Shown here: one piece after another, positions 15,739 through 24,380 of the stretch | Position numbering within the stretch: position 1 is the first letter of the stretch | Layout: each line of letters starts with the position of its first letter | Origin: JBBRVP01 sp038246785 | GTDB lineage: Bacteria > Actinomycetota > Actinomycetes > Jiangellales > Jiangellaceae | NCBI GenBank assembly: GCA_038246785.1 | Contig: JBBRVP010000048.1 | Span: 1-25,488 of the forward strand | Direction of reading: 5' to 3' | Length of the DNA: 25,488 bases | Translations under genes and position numbers: made by a program | Notes under the pieces: generated by a model | Told to the model about the DNA's origin: nothing | What the model saw: the letters and a program-made list of their open reading frames with translations, nothing else | Databases searched by the model: none

Positions 15739-16707
15739 GTGGGCACGGCGACCTGGCGGGACCCTGCCTGGCAGCGTGGGGTGGGCGGCTGGGTAGCGGA
15801 CCGGCTCGCCGAGCTGGGCCGTCGGGCGACGGCGCCGGCGCAGTTCCTGCACCTGCGGCCCTGGGCAGCGGTGGCTCGAGTCCCGACCGCTGACGGGCCG
15901 GTGTGGTTCAAGGCGGCCGCGCCGGCGACGGCCTACGAGGCCGCGCTGCTGGACCGGCTGCGCGCAGTCGACTCCCGCCACCTGCTGGTACCCCTCGCGC
16001 TCGACCTCGGGCGTGGCTGGTCGCTGCTACCCGACGGTGGCCGGACCCTGCGTGAGGAGCTGGCGAAAGCCCCGCAGCGGCGGCTGCCGAGATGGGAGCA
16101 GGTGCTGCCCGCCCACGCCGAGCTGCAGCGTGTTGCCGGGCCGACCGTGCCGGCCCTGCTGGCCGCGGGAGTCCCGGACATGCGACCGGGCGAGCTGCCC
16201 GCCGTCGTGGAGCGGCTGCTGGCGGCGCATGCGATGCCTGACGAGCTGTGCAGGGCCGCCGAGCGCTGGCTGCCAGGACTGCGTCACGCCTGCGCGGAGC
16301 TGGCCGACTCGGCCGTGCCGGCCACGATCCAGCACGACGACCTGCACGACGCGAACGTTCTGGTGTCGGCCGCGGCGCCCCGCTTCATGGACTGGGGTGA
16401 CGCCTCGGTCGCGCATCCGTTCGGGGTGTTCCTCGTGCTGCGCCGCAGCCTGTGCCGCGCCGCGCGGATCGCGCTGCACGACTCAACCCTCACCCGCCTC
16501 GAGGACGCCTACCTCGAGGCATTCACCGACCGGCAGCCGCTGCCGCAGCTGCGCCGAGAGCTGGCGTTGGCCGAGTACGTCGGCGGAGTCGCGCGCGTGG
16601 AGTCGTGGCGCCGCGCGATGCTCTCCGCGACGGCGGACGAGCAGGCGGAGTACGAGCACCCGGTCACGTCCTGGCTGGCGGAGCTGGTCGAAGACCCGCC
16701 GCCCTGA
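15739..16707 (+). CDS. Aminoglycoside phosphotransferase (APH)-like small-molecule kinase
   Basis: This 322-residue protein of the APH/choline-kinase fold carries the Brenner motif HDDLHDANVLV (His199, catalytic Asp201, Asn206) and the metal-binding Asp218 in FMDWGDASVAHPFG. A conserved WFKAAAPATAYEAALL near residues 54-70 holds the ATP-binding Lys/Glu region, and the body is rich in Arg and Trp. Family members phosphorylate hydroxyls of small molecules. The substrate is not evident and drug resistance should not be assumed. The GTG at 15739 has a GCGGAGG ribosome binding site 8 bases upstream. It is co-directional with, and probably co-transcribed with, the GNAT gene, and it converges on the VanW-domain gene. 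Confidence 0.85.
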   Translation: MGTATWRDPAWQRGVGGWVADRLAELGRRATAPAQFLHLRPWAAVARVPTADGPVWFKAAAPATAYEAALLDRLRAVDSRHLLVPLALDLGRGWSLLPDGGRTLREELAKAPQRRLPRWEQVLPAHAELQRVAGPTVPALLAAGVPDMRPGELPAVVERLLAAHAMPDELCRAAERWLPGLRHACAELADSAVPATIQHDDLHDANVLVSAAAPRFMDWGDASVAHPFGVFLVLRRSLCRAARIALHDSTLTRLEDAYLEAFTDRQPLPQLRRELALAEYVGGVARVESWRRAMLSATADEQAEYEHPVTSWLAELVEDPPP

Positions 16708-16737
16708 TCGGTACCGCTGCAGGCGTCCGGCCGCTCC

Positions 16738-18510
16738 TCAGCCGGCTGGCTTCGCCGAGCAGCGGATCCGGTCCGCGGCCTGGTAGGCCCAGGTGTAGGA
16801 CTCCCGCCGGTCCGGCTTGCCGGGTTCGGAGATCGTCCGCCCGTAGTCGACGTCGAAACCCGGCACGCCCTGCTGCGGCACGCAGCCATCCTCGGCGTCG
16901 TCCACGGTTTTCACCGGCCGGGTGCCGCGGGGCTTGCTCGTCCAGCTCGTAACGGTGCGGTGCTTGGTGCTCCACATGCGCACGGTGAGGACGCCCTGGC
17001 GTCCCGGCGCGCTCGGGCTCACGGACGCCTGCACCACGACGCCGTACTTCGTGTCGTTCCGGAAGCGCAGGTCCAGCCCACCCCACCACACGGTCGCCTC
17101 GCGCCCCATCGGATAGCGGTCGATCCAGAACGCGTGCGGGTGATGTTCGACGTCCGCGAGTCCCGCGAACCACATCGCGTTGAACGTCGTCGTCGCCAGC
17201 TGCGACACCCCGCCGCCGAGGTCCTCGCGCAGCCGGCCGCCGTCGATGACGAACCCGGTCGTGAACCCGTTGGCGGCCGTCCGTTCGCCGACCTCGTCGT
17301 TGAGGCTGAAGACCTCGCCCGGGGCCAGGAACGTGTTGTCGATGAGCGCAGCGGCCCGGCCGATGTTGACGTTGCGGTAGTCGGCGTACGGGAAGCGCGT
17401 CGTGAACTCACCCACGACCTCCTTCACCCCCAGCGCGGCAGCCCGTTGCGTCGACAGTCGCGGCGCCCTGGCGACCGTCGGCAGGTCGATGCGGCGGGCG
17501 TCGCCCTGTCTGACGGCGACCGCCGGAAGCGCCTCGGCGAGCGCCGCGAGCGAGATGGTCCGCCCCGGGTGAGACGGCACGACCACCGGGCGCCCATTCT
17601 CGATCCGCACGGTGGCGTCGACGGCTGGGCCGGTGAGCGCTCGCACGACGTCCCGGGACACCGTCCGCAGCGCGGCTCGGTCGACAGCAAGGGTGAGCCG
17701 CCCCTTCTCCGCCCGGAAGGTCAGCGCCCGCGCCAGCTGGCCCGGACCCAACGACGCGCTGCGCCCGCCGGCTACCACCCGGACAGGCCCGGACATCGCC
17801 GGTGCCGCCACCTCGTCCACCACCCGGCGGATCTCCGCAGCCGACACGGTGGGCGCGGTCCGCCGCACCGGCAGGCTCAGCCGGTCCAGGCCGGCCCGCC
17901 AGGCCTGCTCGACCCGCGCCGCCGCTACGGACGTGTCCAGCCGTCTCCCCTGCACCGCACGGGTCACGACGACCCGGCCGTCGGCGCCGAAGGCCACCGC
18001 CCCGTTGCGCGGGGCGCGGGCAAGCTGCCGGGCCAGCGGTGCGAGCGCCTCGCGCAGCGCCGCGGTGTCGGTCTCGAGGCGCGGCGCGACGACCGTGCGC
18101 GAGAACAGGGCACGGGCAAGTCGCAGCGGGGAAGCGCTGCCGCCCCCCGCGACGGCCACCGTGGCCTCCACGTCGACCCGCAGACCCGCCTGCGAGGGAA
18201 CGATCCGGACGGTCGTGTCGTCCACCGACACCCGGATCGGGGAGTCGAGTTGCGGGACGAGCTCGTCGCGCAGCCGGTCCTCGGCGTCGGCGACCGTGAG
18301 TCCGCCAATCGCGACGCCCGCTACGGTCGTGCCCTGGGCCACCCGGTCGCCGACGTAGGCGTAGGCGATGCCGTAGGCCCCCACGAGCACCAGTGCCACC
18401 CCGACCGCGACGAGGACCACCCGGCCGCGCCCCGAGCGACGATGGCGGCCCGGAGGGCCGTCGGCGGCGGCGTCGAAGAGCGATGCTCGCCCGGGGCTCT
18501 CGAGCGACAC
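16738..18510 (-). CDS. VanW-domain (YoaR-like) membrane-anchored protein
   Basis: This 590-residue protein begins with a short basic cytoplasmic tail (RHRRSGRGR) and a single membrane helix at about 31-50 (VVLVAVGVALVLVGAYGIAY); the rest should lie outside the membrane. The region to about 360 contains two related beta-rich repeats of the YoaR/PG_binding_4 type. The VanW domain spans about 370-490: NVNIGRAAALIDNTFLAPGE, FSLNDEVGERTAANGF, LGGGVSQLATTTFN. VanW proteins are linked to peptidoglycan or glycopeptide responses, but their biochemistry is unclear, and nothing here indicates vancomycin resistance. The GTG at 18510 lacks a clear ribosome binding site. The gene lies 67 bases downstream of the mshB relic. 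Confidence 0.88.
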   Translation of the reverse strand: MSLESPGRASLFDAAADGPPGRHRRSGRGRVVLVAVGVALVLVGAYGIAYAYVGDRVAQGTTVAGVAIGGLTVADAEDRLRDELVPQLDSPIRVSVDDTTVRIVPSQAGLRVDVEATVAVAGGGSASPLRLARALFSRTVVAPRLETDTAALREALAPLARQLARAPRNGAVAFGADGRVVVTRAVQGRRLDTSVAAARVEQAWRAGLDRLSLPVRRTAPTVSAAEIRRVVDEVAAPAMSGPVRVVAGGRSASLGPGQLARALTFRAEKGRLTLAVDRAALRTVSRDVVRALTGPAVDATVRIENGRPVVVPSHPGRTISLAALAEALPAVAVRQGDARRIDLPTVARAPRLSTQRAAALGVKEVVGEFTTRFPYADYRNVNIGRAAALIDNTFLAPGEVFSLNDEVGERTAANGFTTGFVIDGGRLREDLGGGVSQLATTTFNAMWFAGLADVEHHPHAFWIDRYPMGREATVWWGGLDLRFRNDTKYGVVVQASVSPSAPGRQGVLTVRMWSTKHRTVTSWTSKPRGTRPVKTVDDAEDGCVPQQGVPGFDVDYGRTISEPGKPDRRESYTWAYQAADRIRCSAKPAG

Positions 18511-18577
18511 GGCGGACCCGGCTTCGGTCGGGGAGCGGACTCCGCGCCCGAGGGCGCATCCGCGGACGCCGCAGACC

Positions 18578-18960
18578 TTACCGTCCGGCGTGGAGCCCGG
18601 CGAACAGATCGTGCTCGAGGCCCTCGTGTCGTCGCCCCGCGTTGCCAGCCGCTAGCCGAAAGTATTCGACCCAGCCGAGGCGGGCACCGCGGCCTTGCCA
18701 GAGCGCCCACACGCCGTCCTCCACGACCACCGTCCTCGCATGCGCGCGCGGTGCGCCTGCACGTGGTCAGGGTGCCCGTAGCCGCCGCGTTCGTCGTAGG
18801 TGACGACGACCTGCGGTCGCAGCTCGCGGACCACCAGGATGGGCCGGTCGGCCGCCTCCAACATATCCGCGGCGGCGTAGCGGGCCATCGTCGCCCCGCA
18901 GGTGAGCGTCTCGTCGTCGGGATGGGCGTGGACGAGCAGCAGGCGGCGGTCCGCGGGCAC
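18578..18960 (-). pseudogene. mshB: Decayed mshB (GlcNAc-Ins deacetylase, mycothiol synthesis)
   Basis: Three pieces of MshB are recognisable in order. From a GTG at 18960: RRLLLVHAHPDDETLTCGA, the N-terminal zinc motif. Then, in the same frame after a jump of some 90 residues: RELRPQVVVTYDERGGYGHP and DH, the third zinc ligand. Then, in a different frame from about 18748 to a TAA at 18578: RTVVVEDGVWAL, VEYFRLAAGNAG and EHDLFAGL, matching the MshB C-terminus. About 380 bases remain of the roughly 900 expected. The first frame stops early at TAG 18652-18654. MshB is a PIG-L-type zinc deacetylase, and this copy cannot be functional. Its location near fdx-dapC matches the mycobacterial mshB neighbourhood, so it looks like the native copy. 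Confidence 0.82.
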
Positions 18961-18990
18961 GCGCGCAACCTCGACCAGGGTGCGGGCTGG

Positions 18991-18996
18991 CAGGAT
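18991..18996 (+). promoter_or_regulatory. Putative -10-like element of the S9 peptidase gene
   Basis: CAGGAT lies 6 bases before the ATG at 19003 with no strong ribosome binding site. It has the same spacing as the TANNNT elements at pepA, dapE and the LOG gene, but starts with C. Confidence 0.3.
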
Positions 18997-19002
18997 CCGC
19001 GC

Positions 19003-21183
19003 ATGGACCCGGCCGCGACGACCCACCAGGCAGCGCTGCAGACACCGCCGCCGGCGGCGCCGACCCGGCCGCCGACTGGGCCGGACGAGCCGCCCAGCCT
19101 GCCCCGGCTCTCGGCACGCACCCAGCGCTTCCGGTTGGGGGTCCCGCGCACCTTCACGGTCGATCCCACGGGTCAGCGGGTCGTGTTCGTGCGCAGCTCG
19201 TCGGGGACCGACCGGGTGCATGCACTGTGGGCGCTCGACCTGGACTCCGGGCAGGAGCGCTGCGTTGCCGACCCACGGACGTTGCTCGATCCGGCGGTCA
19301 CCGAGGAACTGGGCCCGCAGGAGCGTGCGCTCCGCGAGCGGCTCCGGGAGACCGGTGCCGGCGTCGTCGGCTACTCCACCGACACGGCAGTCCGGAGCGC
19401 GGCTTTCGTGCTGTCCGGTGAGCTCTACGTCGCCGACCTGGTCGGCGACGCCGGCGTACGGCGGATCGCCACCCCGGGCGGGGTGCTCGACCCGCAGCTG
19501 GATCCGGCCGGTCGGATGGTCGCCTACGCCTGCCGGGGCGCCCTTCGCGTCGTCGGCGTCGACGGCGCCGGTGACCGTGCCCTGGCCGAACCCGACGAGC
19601 CGACCGTGGTGTGGGGTCTCGCTGAGTTCGTCGCCGCCGAGGAGCTCGACCGTTCGCGCGGGCACTGGTGGTCCCGCGACGGCTCGGCGCTGCTCGTCGA
19701 GCGCTACGACGAGGCGCCGGTGGGCACGTGGTGGATCGCCGATCCCGCGGCACCCGGCCACCCTCCGGCGCAGGTGCGCTACCCGGCGGCCGGCACGCCG
19801 AACGCCGACGTCAGCCTCTGGCTGGTCGGCCTGGACGGCGAGCGCACGCGGGTGAGCTGGGACCAGGGGCGCTTCGAGTACGTCGGGGCGGTGACGTGCA
19901 GCTCCGACGGGCTGCCGCTGCTGCGCGTGCTCTCCCGCGACCAGCGCAGAGCCCAGGTGCTCGAAGTGGCGCCGAGCGGGTCGACGTCGGTCGTCGCGGA
20001 GGAGTCCGACCGGCACTGGCTCGAGGTCGTCCGCGGCGTGCCGGTTCGGCTGCCCGGCGGCGCTGTGGTGGGGCTGGTCGACGACGCCGGGGCGGACTCC
20101 CGTCGGCTCGCCGTCGACGGCGTGCCGGTGTCGCCACCGGGTCTGCAGGTGCTCGAGGTGCTCGACTGCGACGACGGGGGCGTCCTCGTCGTCGCGGCGA
20201 CCGAGCCGACTGCACGCGAGGTGGTCACCGTCGGACTCGATGGTGCCCTGCGCTCGCTCGCCGGCGGCGGCGGCGTGCACGCGGCGGCCGGCCGGCCAGG
20301 CTGCGCGGTCGTGGTCTCGTACGGGCTCGACCGCGCGCAGCCGTCCGTGCGGGTCGTGCGACCCGGCGCGCCCGACGTCCCCATCACGGTCCTGGCCGAG
20401 CCCGCGCCGTACCTGCCGTCGGTCGAGCTGCTGCACGCCGGCCCACGAGAGGTGCGCACCGCCGTCCTGCTGCCACGCGGGCACGAGCCGGGAGCCGGCC
20501 GGCTGCCCGTGCTGCTCTCGCCCTACGGTGGCCCGCACGGCGCGCAGGTCCTCCGCAGCGCGCACACCTTCCTCGCCGCGCAGTGGTTCGCCGACCAGGG
20601 CTTCGCCGTCGTCGTCGCCGACGGTCGAGGAACCCCCGCCCGCGGACCGAGCTGGGACCGCGCGGTGGCCGGCGACTTCGTCGGTCCGGTGCTCGCCGAC
20701 CAGGTCGACGCCCTGCATGCCGCGGCGGAGGCACACCCCGACCTGGACCTCGAGCGGGTCGCCATCCGCGGCTGGTCGTTCGGCGGCTGGCTCGCCGCGC
20801 TCGCGGTGCTGGAACGCCCCGACGTCTTCCACGCCGCGGTCGCCGGAGCCCCGGTGACGGAGTGGGAGCTCTACGACACGGCCTACACCGAGCGCTACCT
20901 GGGGACTCCGCAGGAGCATCCCGAGCGCTACGCAGCCCACTCGCTCGTGAGCCGGGCGGCGCGGCTCCACCGTCCCCTGCTGCTCATGCACGGCCTCGCC
21001 GACGACAACGTCGTCGTGGCCCACACGCTGCGCCTGTCGGCCGCCCTGCTGGCTTCGGGCCGGGCGCACCGGGTGCTGCCGTTGAGCGGCATCACGCACA
21101 TGACCCCGCGCGAGGACGTGGCGGAGAACTTGTTGCTGCTGGAGGTGGACTTCCTGCGCGAGGCGCTCAGACGACCGTCCTGA
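19003..21183 (+). CDS. S9 family peptidase, dipeptidyl peptidase IV type
   Basis: This is a 726-residue serine peptidase. The N-terminal propeller-type domain (about 95-430) contains the DPP IV signature FVAAEELDRSRGHWWSRDG, whose Glu pair anchors the substrate N-terminus. The alpha/beta-hydrolase domain (about 500-726) carries the nucleophile Ser592 in GWSFGGW, the Asp in HGLADDNVV (Asp667 or 668) and His699 in ITHMTP. No signal peptide is seen; the first 45 residues are Pro/Thr/Ala-rich, so the enzyme is probably cytoplasmic. It would remove X-Pro or X-Ala dipeptides, which fits a downstream peptide importer. The ATG at 19003 is chosen because the open frame upstream is a shadow of VanW and mshB. 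The last 17 bases overlap the end of the convergent ATPase gene. Confidence 0.92.
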   Translation: MDPAATTHQAALQTPPPAAPTRPPTGPDEPPSLPRLSARTQRFRLGVPRTFTVDPTGQRVVFVRSSSGTDRVHALWALDLDSGQERCVADPRTLLDPAVTEELGPQERALRERLRETGAGVVGYSTDTAVRSAAFVLSGELYVADLVGDAGVRRIATPGGVLDPQLDPAGRMVAYACRGALRVVGVDGAGDRALAEPDEPTVVWGLAEFVAAEELDRSRGHWWSRDGSALLVERYDEAPVGTWWIADPAAPGHPPAQVRYPAAGTPNADVSLWLVGLDGERTRVSWDQGRFEYVGAVTCSSDGLPLLRVLSRDQRRAQVLEVAPSGSTSVVAEESDRHWLEVVRGVPVRLPGGAVVGLVDDAGADSRRLAVDGVPVSPPGLQVLEVLDCDDGGVLVVAATEPTAREVVTVGLDGALRSLAGGGGVHAAAGRPGCAVVVSYGLDRAQPSVRVVRPGAPDVPITVLAEPAPYLPSVELLHAGPREVRTAVLLPRGHEPGAGRLPVLLSPYGGPHGAQVLRSAHTFLAAQWFADQGFAVVVADGRGTPARGPSWDRAVAGDFVGPVLADQVDALHAAAEAHPDLDLERVAIRGWSFGGWLAALAVLERPDVFHAAVAGAPVTEWELYDTAYTERYLGTPQEHPERYAAHSLVSRAARLHRPLLLMHGLADDNVVVAHTLRLSAALLASGRAHRVLPLSGITHMTPREDVAENLLLLEVDFLREALRRPS

Positions 21184-22201
21184 CCTCGGGGAAGTGGCAG
21201 GCCACCTGGTGCCCGGGGGCCAGCTCGCGCAGCTCCGGGACCTCGTCCGCGCAGAGCTGCTGCGCCTTGGGGCAGCGGGTGCGGAACACGCAACCGGACG
21301 GCGGGTTCATCGGGCTCGGCAGGTCGCCCACCAGGATGATCCGCTCGCGCTGTCGCTCGAGCCGCGGGTCCGGCAGCGGCACGGCGGAGATCAGGGCGTG
21401 GGTGTAGGGGTGCTGCGGCGCGGCGTAGAGCTCGGCCGCATCGGCGAGCTCCATGATCTTGCCGAGGTACATCACCGTGACCCGGTCGGAGATGTGCCGG
21501 ACGACCGACAGGTCGTGCGCGATGAAGATGAACGCGATGTCGTACTCGTTTTGCAGGTCCTCCAGGAGGTTGACGACCTGCGCCTGGATCGACACGTCGA
21601 GGGCCGAAACCGGCTCGTCGCACACGATGAGGCTGGGCCGCAGGGCGACCGCCCGGGCCACCCCGATGCGCTGGCGCTGGCCGCCGGAGAACTCGTTGGG
21701 GTAACGGTTGTAGTGCTCGGGGTTGAGCCCGACGCGGGCCATGAGGTCCTGGACCGTCGTGCGGATGCTCTTTTTCGACTCGATGCCCTGGACCTCGAGC
21801 GGAGTGCCGATGATGGCGCCGACGGTGTGCCGGGGGTTGAGCGAGGAGTACGGGTCCTGGAAGATCATCTGCATCTTCCGGCGCAGCGGCTTCATCTGCT
21901 GGCGCGACAGGTTTGTGATGTCCTGGCCCTCGAAGACGAGTCGGCCGCCCGTGGGTTCGAGCAGCTTGAGCATCGTGCGGCCGGCGGTGGACTTGCCGCA
22001 GCCGCTCTCGCCCACGACGCCTAGGGTCTCCCCGTGGTGGATGTCGAGGCTGACCCCGTCGACCGCCTTGACGTCGCCCACCTTGCGCCTGAGCAACCCG
22101 CCGGACGTCACCGGGAAGTACTTCTCCAGGCCCTGGGCGCTCAGCAACACCTCGTGCGACGGCGTTGGCGCGCCCTCGGAGGTCTCCTCGACGGCGGTCA
22201 C
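21167..22201 (-). CDS. Peptide ABC transporter ATP-binding protein (DppF/OppF type)
   Basis: This is a 344-residue ATPase of a dipeptide/oligopeptide importer. It has Walker A GESGCGKST, Q-loop IFQDPYSSLNPR, ABC signature SGGQRQRIGVARAVALRPS, Walker B LIVCDEPVSALD and the switch His in IAHDLSVV. The C-terminal oligopeptide-transporter domain carries CVFRTRC, then two further Cys (QQLC and VACHF), a spacing reported to hold a [4Fe-4S] cluster in some Dpp ATPases; here that is inference. The GTG start at 22201 overlaps the stop of the first ATPase gene (GTGA). Upstream readings of this frame are shadows. The 3' end overlaps the convergent peptidase gene by 17 bases. Confidence 0.95.
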   Translation of the reverse strand: MTAVEETSEGAPTPSHEVLLSAQGLEKYFPVTSGGLLRRKVGDVKAVDGVSLDIHHGETLGVVGESGCGKSTAGRTMLKLLEPTGGRLVFEGQDITNLSRQQMKPLRRKMQMIFQDPYSSLNPRHTVGAIIGTPLEVQGIESKKSIRTTVQDLMARVGLNPEHYNRYPNEFSGGQRQRIGVARAVALRPSLIVCDEPVSALDVSIQAQVVNLLEDLQNEYDIAFIFIAHDLSVVRHISDRVTVMYLGKIMELADAAELYAAPQHPYTHALISAVPLPDPRLERQRERIILVGDLPSPMNPPSGCVFRTRCPKAQQLCADEVPELRELAPGHQVACHFPEVRTVV

Positions 22202-23225
22202 GACGTCTCCTCCAGGGTGGGCAATTCGGTGCGCTCTTCGGCCAGCCGGCGCCGCTCGGCCGGCTCGATGTGGCAGCGGACGGCGTGCCGCGGCGTCACC
22301 GGGAGCAACTCGGGACGCTCGACGTCGCAACGGTTGCCGGGCACATAGGTGTGGTAGGCGCAGCGCGGCCGGAAGACGCAGCCCTCCGGGAGCCGGATGA
22401 GCGACGGTGGCTGGCCGGGGATGGTGTTGAGCCGCTGACCTGCGGTGTCCATGCGGGGCAGCGAGCTGAGCAGCCCCCACGTGTAGGGCATCTCGGAGCG
22501 GTAGTAGATGTCCTCCACCGGACCGCGCTCGACCACCCGGCCGCCGTACATGACGACGACGACGTCGGCCACGTCGGCGACCACTCCCAGGTCGTGGGTG
22601 ATGACGACGATCGCGGTGTTGAACTCCTTCTGCAGGTCACGCAGCAGCTCGATGATCTGCGCCTGCACCGTGACGTCGAGCGCCGTGGTGGGCTCGTCGG
22701 CGATGAGCAGCTCAGGACCGTTGAGCAGGGCCATCGCGATCATGACGCGCTGGCGCATGCCGCCGGAGAGGCTGTGCGGGTACTCGTCGAGGCGGGCCTT
22801 CGCGTTGGGGATGCCGACCCGGTCGAGCATGTCGGCCGCCTGCCGGCGCGCCTCGTCCTTGTTGACGTCCTGGTGGACGTTGATGGCCTCCACGAGCTGC
22901 TTGCCCACGGTGTAGAACGGGTGCAACGACGACAGCGGGTCCTGGAAGATCATGGCCATCTTCCGCCCACGCAGCGCGCGGACCTCGTCGTTGCCGGCCC
23001 CGACCAGCTCGTCGCCGTCGAGGAACACCTCACCGCTGATGTCAGCGGACTTGCGGTTGATCAGGCCCATGACTGCCTGGCTGGTGACCGACTTGCCCGA
23101 GCCCGACTCCCCGACGATGGCGAGGGTCTGGCCGCGGTCGACGTCGAACGTGACGCCGTCGACGGCGCGCACGACGCCGTCCTCGGTGGTGAACGCGACA
23201 CGGAGGTCGCGCACGTCCAGGAAGC

Positions 23226-23229
<4 letters not shown>
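22198..23229 (-). CDS. Peptide ABC transporter ATP-binding protein (DppD/OppD type)
   Basis: This is the 343-residue partner ATPase: Walker A GESGSGKSVT, MIFQDPLSSLHPFYTVG, signature LSGGMRQRVMIAMALLNGPE, Walker B LLIADEPTTALD and switch HDLGVVADVADVV. The C-terminal domain again has a Cys set (CVFRPRC, GNRC, AVRC). The two ATPases would form the heterodimer that drives the importer. The ATG at 23229 overlaps the permease stop (ATGA). The longer upstream reading of this frame is a shadow of the permease gene and is not supported. Confidence 0.95.
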
Positions 23230-24221
<992 letters not shown>

Positions 24222-24255
24222 GGCGGGCCCTCCTGCATTCCCGAGGTCGCCCCGA

Positions 24256-24285
24256 CAGTAATCCTGTCAGCAGTAGTCCTGCCAG
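24256..24285. repeat. Imperfect tandem 15-base repeat
   Basis: CAGTAATCCTGTCAG is followed directly by CAGTAGTCCTGCCAG, with two differences. The first copy also sits in a small dyad, GACAG-TAATC-CTGTC (24254-24268). It lies between the hairpin and the permease ribosome binding site; the role is unknown. Confidence 0.4.
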
Positions 24286-24297
24286 GGCTCATGTGGA

Positions 24298-24327
24298 ACC
24301 GGGGGGCGGGTCTCCCCGCCCCCCGGT
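24298..24327 (-). terminator. Strong 13-bp hairpin between binding-protein and permease genes
   Basis: A perfect 13-base stem (24298-24310 with 24315-24327), almost entirely G/C, closes a 4-base loop (GAGA on the minus strand). It lies 54 bases past the binding-protein stop and ahead of the permease. Only TT follows. It could be a partial terminator or an mRNA 3'-end stabiliser that keeps binding-protein levels above those of the membrane components. Confidence 0.65.
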
Positions 24328-24380
24328 CACGTCTCCCGCGAGGGGGTCCTCACAGGTGTCTCACCGGTCGAGCCTTGAAC

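Noticed and set aside
15739..16707. Aminoglycoside-resistance gene
   Set aside because: Only the general APH fold motifs are present. The housekeeping context and lack of close resemblance to a known resistance enzyme argue for another substrate.
16738..18510. Vancomycin-resistance interpretation of the VanW-domain gene
   Set aside because: There are no vanHAX, vanRS or other resistance genes nearby, and VanW/YoaR proteins are widespread in non-resistant actinobacteria.
18652..18960. Intact short PIG-L-type deacetylase of 102 residues
   Set aside because: The core of the fold is missing, and a C-terminal MshB segment continues in another frame beyond its stop, so this is a broken gene.
16960..19002. 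Very long plus-strand open frame continuing upstream of the S9 peptidase
   Set aside because: It is antisense to the VanW gene and the mshB relic and is Arg/Asp/His-rich low-complexity sequence. The peptidase begins naturally at 19003.
18961..21099. Long minus-strand open frame running into the mshB fragment
   Set aside because: It is antisense to the S9 peptidase with no recognisable domain until the MshB motif. It is an open-frame artefact of high GC.
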